Source: an uncultured Eubacteriales bacterium (GTDB taxonomy: Bacteria > Bacillota > Clostridia > Lachnospirales > Lachnospiraceae). Taken from it: a DNA stretch of 11,450 nt. Made by a program: the position numbers and the translations under genes. Below the pieces are notes generated by a model, which saw only the letters and a program-made list of their open reading frames with translations, was not told the DNA's origin and made no database searches. Of the stretch, positions 8,127-11,450 are shown one piece after another. The stretch covers positions 1 through 11,450 of the forward strand of contig OMSZ01000045.1 in the NCBI GenBank assembly GCA_900313855.1, read 5' to 3'. Position 1 is the stretch's first letter, and each line of letters opens with the position of its first letter.

Positions 8127-8162
8127 TTTTATAAATATAAAAATGTATCTATATTTATAAAA
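8127..8162. repeat. AT-only inverted repeat upstream of the pilus promoter
   Basis: TTTTATAAATAT (8127-8138) and ATATTTATAAAA (8151-8162) are exact inverted copies separated by 12 bases. The arms contain only A and T, in a stretch that is extremely AT-rich, so part of this symmetry may be compositional. It lies about 90 bases upstream of the -35 element and could serve as a regulator-binding or DNA-bending site. No known operator is recognised. Confidence 0.4.
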
Positions 8163-8195
8163 AAAGTATAAATATTTCATCAACTTTTGTTAACG

Positions 8196-8220
8196 AAATG
8201 GCGCAAAAAATGTGCCATTT
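8196..8220. promoter_or_regulatory. Hairpin/palindrome upstream of the pilus promoter (second terminator or operator)
   Basis: AAATGGCGCA (8196-8205) pairs with TGTGCCATTT (8211-8220) with one G-T pair and an AAAAA loop. It is followed by ATTTTTATTA, so on the + strand it resembles a weak backup terminator that would isolate the pilus operon from read-through. As DNA it is also a near-perfect 25-base palindrome ending 30 bases before the -35 element, a plausible site for a dimeric regulator. The sequence does not decide between these. Confidence 0.55.
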
Positions 8221-8250
8221 ATTTTTATTATATAAAGTTATTTATAATCG

Positions 8251-8279
8251 TAGACAGCGTTTTTTTGCCATACTATAAT
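8251..8279 (+). promoter_or_regulatory. Strong sigma-A promoter for the Tad pilus operon
   Basis: TAGACA (8251-8256) and TATAAT (8274-8279) are separated by exactly 17 bases, matching the housekeeping consensus at 5 of 6 and 6 of 6 positions. The DNA upstream is very AT-rich, like an UP element. The predicted start near 8286 leaves a leader of about 148 bases before the prepilin peptidase ATG. It is the only strong promoter seen before the pilus genes. Confidence 0.78.
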
Positions 8280-8285
8280 GCAAAA

Positions 8286-8433
8286 ACAAAGCAGCGAAAG
8301 CTGCGGCATATGCGAAGCGGATGGTTTGCGGCCTGCATGTGCAGGGCTGTGAATAGTACATGGAAGCTGCCCTTCGAATGCTTGCATGATCGAAGGCAGA
8401 TTTGATCATAAACTAATTCTAAGGAGTGACAGC
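8286..8433 (+). ncRNA. Structured 5' leader of the Tad operon, candidate cis-regulatory RNA
   Basis: Between the promoter and the first pilus gene lies a GC-rich stretch with no supported ORF. It can form three hairpins: GCAGC/GCTGC closed by a GAAA tetraloop (8291-8304); CCTGC/GCAGG with an ATGT loop (8332-8345); and CCTTCGA/TCGAAGG (8371-8377 with 8390-8396), which has an inner ATGC/GCAT extension. Alternative pairings exist: GCAGC 8291-8295 can also pair with GCTGC 8366-8370, and GGGC 8344-8347 with GCCC 8369-8372. The ribosome binding site AAGGAG (8421-8426) lies outside the last hairpin. I could not match it to a riboswitch class from memory; in particular, the conserved GGCAAACC block of class-I c-di-GMP riboswitches is absent. 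A start at ATG 8386 would run through part of it but has no ribosome binding site. Confidence 0.45.
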
Positions 8434-8874
8434 ATGGTGATAGAAATAATCCTTATAATAGCGGTCCATTTAAGGGCGGTGTATACGGACTTAAAGGAAA
8501 ATATAATAGAGAACAGAGTGTTGCTGGCAGCTTATGTTACAGGCATATTTGTCAATCTGATAACCGGCAGACAGGAAGCCTTGTTACAGGGACTTAAGAT
8601 GTCATTTCTTGTGACGGCGGTATTGTTTTTGCTTTTTCTTATAAAGGGAATCGGAGGAGGCGATGTTAAGCTTTTGGGAGTAACCGGGCTGTATCTTCCG
8701 GCTCAAATTATAAAGATAGCAGTGTTATCTTTTCCGATAGCGGCAGCAATAGCAGTAGGGCGAATGGTTGTCAGGAAGATAAAAGGGCAGCGGGTGTTTG
8801 TGGTGGGTGATAAGCTGCATTTTTCACTGCCGATAATGTTGTCTACTTTATGCGTTTTAGTCTGCCGGCTGTAA
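8434..8874 (+). CDS. tadV: Prepilin peptidase, A24 family (TadV/CpaA type)
   Basis: This is a membrane aspartyl protease that cleaves the short leader of Flp-type prepilins at the cytoplasmic face, needed for Tad pilus assembly. The 146-residue product is hydrophobic throughout, with about five to six membrane segments. It has both catalytic aspartates of the family: Asp19 in AVYTDLKENIIENR and Asp77 in KGIGGGDVKLLG. It lacks the N-terminal methyltransferase domain of PilD-type enzymes, as is usual for TadV/CpaA. The start at 8434 is chosen because AAGGAG (8421-8426) sits 7 bases upstream; the longer frame from ATG 8386 would add 16 hydrophilic residues and has no ribosome binding site. It is the first gene after the pilus promoter, 63 bases before tadZ. 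No Flp pilin gene is visible before it, so the pilin substrate must lie downstream of the window or elsewhere. Confidence 0.9.
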   Translation: MVIEIILIIAVHLRAVYTDLKENIIENRVLLAAYVTGIFVNLITGRQEALLQGLKMSFLVTAVLFLLFLIKGIGGGDVKLLGVTGLYLPAQIIKIAVLSFPIAAAIAVGRMVVRKIKGQRVFVVGDKLHFSLPIMLSTLCVLVCRL

Positions 8875-8937
8875 TATGTAGGGCTTATCATAAAAGGGAG
8901 TTAACGGTGAATGATCTGTTAGTGGAAAGGGTGAAAT

Positions 8938-9876
8938 ATGAATACTGTAAAAATAGGGGTTGTGGATAAGGAGCTCCAATATGTTGAGAGGCTTGCAGCG
9001 TTTCTTAACAGATATGAGAAACAGTTGTGGAATGTTGTAGCATTTACTGACTATGAGGCTTTGGAAAAATATATGGCAGAGAGACATATAGATATGCTTG
9101 CTACAACGAAAAAGGAGCTTATCACAAAATATCGGAGCATATATCCTGAAAGCTGTTATATATGGCTGACGGATTACCGCGAACGTGTAGGAAGAGGAAT
9201 TGCTAACGAGGGCTATTATTCCGTGTACAGATATCAAAGCGCTAGGGTGATAGGTGACTCGTTAAAGGATATAGTTGAATATCTCGGGCTTACGGCAAGG
9301 TCCGTAAAGGTCAGCGCCATTATGTACTCGCCGGTTGGCAGATGTGGAAAGACAACTCTTGCAAGGAATTTTATCAAAGATAATTCCGGTGGGAAATGGC
9401 TTTATATCGGAATGGAGGACTATGGCGGTTTAGCCGGTGATGATCATGGTGGATTAGGGGATGAAGATCACGGCGCGGAGGATTTTCTCTATTATGTGAA
9501 GGAGCGGAGGAAAGAGGATGTTCTTAATATAATAGCCGGCTGTGAAGGCTATATACCATCTCCGTTTTCACTGTTTGATACAAGGCAGATCGATGGTGAC
9601 GATATTGAATGGTTTCTTAAGCTTTTTGAAAGTGAAACCATGTATAAAGGAGTGTTATTTGATATCGGTACGGGAGTTATGGGAAGTCTTAGTATGATGA
9701 TATTTTTTGATCATATTATAGTGCCGTTCATAAATGATGAAAAGGCAGCCGCGAAAAAGAAACACTTTGAAGAGCTGCTAAAGGCTTACGAATTGGAAGA
9801 GCTTTTTGAAAGAATTCATTTTCTTGATATGGATATGGGAGATCATATGGATGAGATGAAAATGCTGCTTGGATAA
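8938..9876 (+). CDS. tadZ: TadZ/CpaE-like atypical ParA/MinD-family ATPase
   Basis: TadZ proteins are ParA/MinD-superfamily ATPases that place the Tad pilus machine at its site in the cell. This 312-residue protein starts with a receiver-like domain (about 1-115: KIGVVDKELQY at strand 1). The position of the phospho-acceptor Asp is taken by Ala/Thr (IDMLATTKK, 51-59), so it is probably not phosphorylated. A P-loop follows at SPVGRCGKTTLA (131-142); the general Walker A Gly-Lys-Thr is kept, but the MinD/ParA signature Lys is replaced (Val133). VLFDIGTG (239-246) is the Walker B strand. Residues 162-178 hold a Gly/Asp/His-rich tandem repeat. These features resemble TadZ of Eubacterium rectale, which is known to be atypical. 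GAAAGG and GGTGA before the ATG give a good ribosome binding site. It sits between prepilin peptidase and tadA, the expected Tad context. Confidence 0.85.
   Translation: MNTVKIGVVDKELQYVERLAAFLNRYEKQLWNVVAFTDYEALEKYMAERHIDMLATTKKELITKYRSIYPESCYIWLTDYRERVGRGIANEGYYSVYRYQSARVIGDSLKDIVEYLGLTARSVKVSAIMYSPVGRCGKTTLARNFIKDNSGGKWLYIGMEDYGGLAGDDHGGLGDEDHGAEDFLYYVKERRKEDVLNIIAGCEGYIPSPFSLFDTRQIDGDDIEWFLKLFESETMYKGVLFDIGTGVMGSLSMMIFFDHIIVPFINDEKAAAKKKHFEELLKAYELEELFERIHFLDMDMGDHMDEMKMLLG
9421..9471 (+). repeat. In-frame tandem repeat in tadZ (Gly/Asp/His-rich insert)
   Basis: Residues 162-178 of the TadZ-like protein read as two units, YGGLAGDDH and GGLGDEDHG. The DNA copies GGTTTAGCCGGTGATGATCATGG and GGATTAGGGGATGAAGATCACGG are recognisably related. 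It lies about 20 residues after the P-loop, where a surface loop is likely. It is strongly acidic, with two histidines that could bind metal. Confidence 0.55.
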
Positions 9877-9886
9877 ATACACAGTG

Positions 9887-9985
9887 ATGGAGCAGCACGT
9901 ATATCATTGGGTGGCAGAAGCATTCTTCCGTTGAGATAAGACAGCAGTTGAAATGGAACAGATTGTATATCGTTGGGTGGCAAAT
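9887..9985 (+). repeat. 66-base-spaced imperfect direct repeat in the tadZ-tadA gap
   Basis: Two related segments of about 33 bases start at 9887 and 9953. The core GTATATC(A/G)TTGGGTGGCA is 17 of 18 identical (9899-9916 and 9965-9982), and both are preceded by ATGGA(G/A)CAG. The spacing of 66 is a multiple of three. Each copy begins with ATG and reads MEQ..VY.WVA: one stops after 15 codons (9887-9934), the other after 20 codons (9953-10015). Neither has an obvious ribosome binding site. The repeats could be remnants of a duplicated coding segment, RNA-binding or processing sites between tadZ and tadA, or tiny leader peptides. The second frame ends 15 bases before the tadA start, so coupling is possible. 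Confidence 0.6.
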
Positions 9986-10030
9986 GATAGTTTTGACACC
10001 CGTATCATTATATGAAATCAGGGTGATCAA

Positions 10031-11278
10031 ATGGGAAAGATCGATAAAGAGAAAGCAATGCTTCAAGAGGAATTATTCTTAAGCTTAGGCGGTAAAGGTG
10101 ATATGTCTGATGATGAGATAGTTTCGGTGATCGAAGCTGCGGTCCTAAAAAGGAGCCGGCATACATATCTTTCCGTAGAAGATAAAAGACAGCTTAAGAA
10201 GGAGCTTTTTAATGTGTTCAGAAGGCTGGATATACTATCTGAGTATCTTGAGGATGAGGATATTTCTGAAATAATGATCAATGGCTATGATCATATTTTC
10301 ATCGAGAAAAACGGGAAGCTTTATGAGACTAAGGAAACCTTTTCCTCGGAAGAGAGGCTGCGCAATGTTATACAGCAGATCGTTAGCGGCTGTAACCGTA
10401 TAGTTAATGAAACCAATCCGATCGTGGACGCAAGGCTTAAGGATGGTTCGAGGGTAAATGTCGTATTACCGCCGGTTGCTCTTTCGGGAGCGACTATGAC
10501 GATAAGGAAATTCCCGAAGGAATTTTTTACTATGGAAAAGCTTATTGAGATGAATTCGATCACGGAGGAATGTGCTAAGTTTCTGCATAAGCTTGTAGTG
10601 GCAGGCTATAACATTTTTATCAGCGGAGGTACAGGGAGTGGAAAAACAACCTTTCTTAATGTCTTGTCTAATTACATACCTTCGACCGAAAGGGTCATCA
10701 CCATAGAAGATGCGGCGGAGCTGCAGATAAGAGGAATACCGAATCTGGTTAGACTTGAAACTCGTAATGCGAACATTGAGGGAGAGAATGCAATCAGTAT
10801 GTCAGAACTTATCAAAGCGGCACTTAGGATGAGACCCAGCCGGATCATTGTTGGTGAGGTCAGAGACGCAGCGGCAATGGATATGGTCAATTCGATGTTG
10901 ACGGGACATGACGGTTCGCTCTCAACAGGACATGGTAATTCCGCAAAAGAAATGATGCTAAGGTTAGAGACAATGATATTGATGGGATATGATATGCCGG
11001 TTGCAGCAATAAGACAGCAGATATGTGCCGCAATAGATATAGTAGTCCATCTTGGCAGGCTTAGGGATAACAGCAGAAGAGTTCTTGAGGTGTGCGAGGT
11101 TATGGGCATGTCAGAGGGCAATATTAAGCTTTCCCCTATATATGAATTTATTGAAAGCAAAGGGGGCAGTACTGTAGAAGGCTGTCTGCAAAGGACGGGC
11201 AGGCTTAGCTTTACGGATAAACTTAAAAAGAGCGGATTGATAACAGATACCGGGGAGGAGAACGGATGCAGAGCATAG
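10031..11278 (+). CDS. tadA: Tad pilus assembly ATPase TadA/CpaF
   Basis: TadA/CpaF is the cytoplasmic hexameric secretion ATPase that powers Flp pilus polymerisation and retraction. The 415-residue protein has a helical N-terminal region (1-70), the CpaF-type N-domain (EDEDISEIMINGYDHIFIEKNG, starting at residue 74) and PIVDARLKDGSRVNVVLPP (130-148). The core ATPase has Walker A GGTGSGKTTF (199-208), an Asp box ITIEDAAELQI (223-233), Walker B RIIVGEVRD (271-279) and a His box TGHDGSLSTGHGNSA (291-305), then the conserved RLETMILMGYDMP. All catalytic motifs are intact and length is normal. AGGGTGA (10020-10026) lies 4 bases before the ATG. The 3' end overlaps the next gene by 13 bases, indicating translational coupling within a tad operon. 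Confidence 0.95.
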   Translation: MGKIDKEKAMLQEELFLSLGGKGDMSDDEIVSVIEAAVLKRSRHTYLSVEDKRQLKKELFNVFRRLDILSEYLEDEDISEIMINGYDHIFIEKNGKLYETKETFSSEERLRNVIQQIVSGCNRIVNETNPIVDARLKDGSRVNVVLPPVALSGATMTIRKFPKEFFTMEKLIEMNSITEECAKFLHKLVVAGYNIFISGGTGSGKTTFLNVLSNYIPSTERVITIEDAAELQIRGIPNLVRLETRNANIEGENAISMSELIKAALRMRPSRIIVGEVRDAAAMDMVNSMLTGHDGSLSTGHGNSAKEMMLRLETMILMGYDMPVAAIRQQICAAIDIVVHLGRLRDNSRRVLEVCEVMGMSEGNIKLSPIYEFIESKGGSTVEGCLQRTGRLSFTDKLKKSGLITDTGEENGCRA

Positions 11279-11450
11279 ATTACAGACAATACCGGTTTAG
11301 ATGGAAGGACTGGTTGGAATTTACAATAAAGATGGTTATTAAAGGAGCTTTGATAGGATATCTGTTCTATGATTCATTTAAGCTTTTCTTTATCTGCTTA
11401 CCGTTTTTTGTAATGGACTACAAAGAGATGAAAAAGGAAAAAATGAAAAA
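11266..11450 (+). CDS. tadB: TadB-like pilus platform protein, N-terminus only (3' end cut by window)
   Basis: The frame opens at ATG 11266, overlaps the end of tadA by 13 bases and runs off the window after 61 complete codons. GGGGAGGAG (11252-11260) is a strong ribosome binding site 5 bases upstream. The visible part has a basic/aromatic start (YRQYRFRWKDW) followed by two hydrophobic stretches (about residues 21-34 and 37-50) and a very lysine-rich turn (YKEMKKEKMK). This pattern is the beginning of TadB-type GspF-family membrane proteins in clostridial Tad loci, and its position directly after tadA is where tadB is expected. The diagnostic F domain lies beyond the edge, so the name rests mainly on context and the N-terminal pattern. 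Confidence 0.72.
   Translation, partial: MQSIDYRQYRFRWKDWLEFTIKMVIKGALIGYLFYDSFKLFFICLPFFVMDYKEMKKEKMK

Noticed and set aside
8286..8372. Class-I c-di-GMP riboswitch in the pilus leader
   Set aside because: There is a GNRA hairpin and an ATGCGAAGC segment loosely like the ACGCAAAGC block, but the GGCAAACC block and the overall spacing are missing. It is kept only as an unclassified structured leader.
8187..8405. A 72-codon + strand frame across the spacer before the prepilin peptidase gene
   Set aside because: It needs a TTG start, runs straight through the strong -35/-10 promoter, and its product has no family resemblance or ribosome binding site.
8386..8433. Upstream ATG adding 16 residues to the prepilin peptidase
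   Set aside because: It lies inside the third leader hairpin with no ribosome binding site, while ATG 8434 has AAGGAG at ideal spacing and gives a membrane-embedded N-terminus typical of the family.
9728..10066. A 112-codon minus-strand frame across the end of tadZ and the tadZ-tadA gap
   Set aside because: It is antisense to tadZ and to the tadA start. Its cysteine/histidine motifs are just the reverse reading of the direct repeats, and it has no ribosome binding site or family resemblance.

Overview
The window looks like a chromosomal segment of a moderately AT-rich Firmicute, most likely a Lachnospiraceae (Butyrivibrio/Roseburia/Eubacterium rectale-type) clostridium. The evidence is strong purine-rich ribosome binding sites before most genes, AGA/ATA-rich codon use, sigma-A type promoter spacing, and gene types common in that family: a eukaryote-type HisA, YfhO, and a compact Tad pilus locus with an atypical TadZ. 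This placement is an inference from gene content. All supported protein-coding genes are on the + strand.

Left part (1-2490): the 3' end of a metallo-beta-lactamase-fold hydrolase of the NAPE-PLD/UlaG-like kind, followed by trmB (tRNA m7G46 methyltransferase). A 364-base gap holds a doubtful 49-residue cysteine-rich ORF and a plausible extended -10 promoter. Then comes a stand-alone hisA of the eukaryotic (yeast HIS6) type with no other histidine gene beside it.

Middle part (2614-8109): a large polytopic YfhO-family membrane protein, then galU (UTP-glucose-1-phosphate uridylyltransferase), and 15 bases later a membrane-bound hybrid sensor kinase with a PAS-like region, HisKA, HATPase and receiver domain. 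A clear rho-independent terminator closes this block. YfhO and GalU together fit glycosylation of a cell-surface polymer. The kinase has almost no extracellular part and no HPt domain, so its phosphorelay partner must lie elsewhere.

Right part (8110-11450): an AT-rich spacer with inverted repeats leads to a strong sigma-A promoter (TAGACA-17-TATAAT). A GC-rich, hairpin-forming leader of about 150 bases follows, then the start of a Tad (tight adherence / type IVc pilus) operon: prepilin peptidase (TadV type), TadZ-like localisation ATPase, TadA/CpaF secretion ATPase, and the first 61 codons of a TadB-like platform protein running off the window. The tadZ-tadA gap carries a 66-base-spaced imperfect direct repeat, each copy starting with a short ATG reading frame of similar sequence.

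The least explained elements are the structured leader before the pilus operon, the repeated mini-ORFs between tadZ and tadA, and the small cysteine-rich ORF before hisA. No rRNA, tRNA, CRISPR array, insertion sequence or phage gene was seen.
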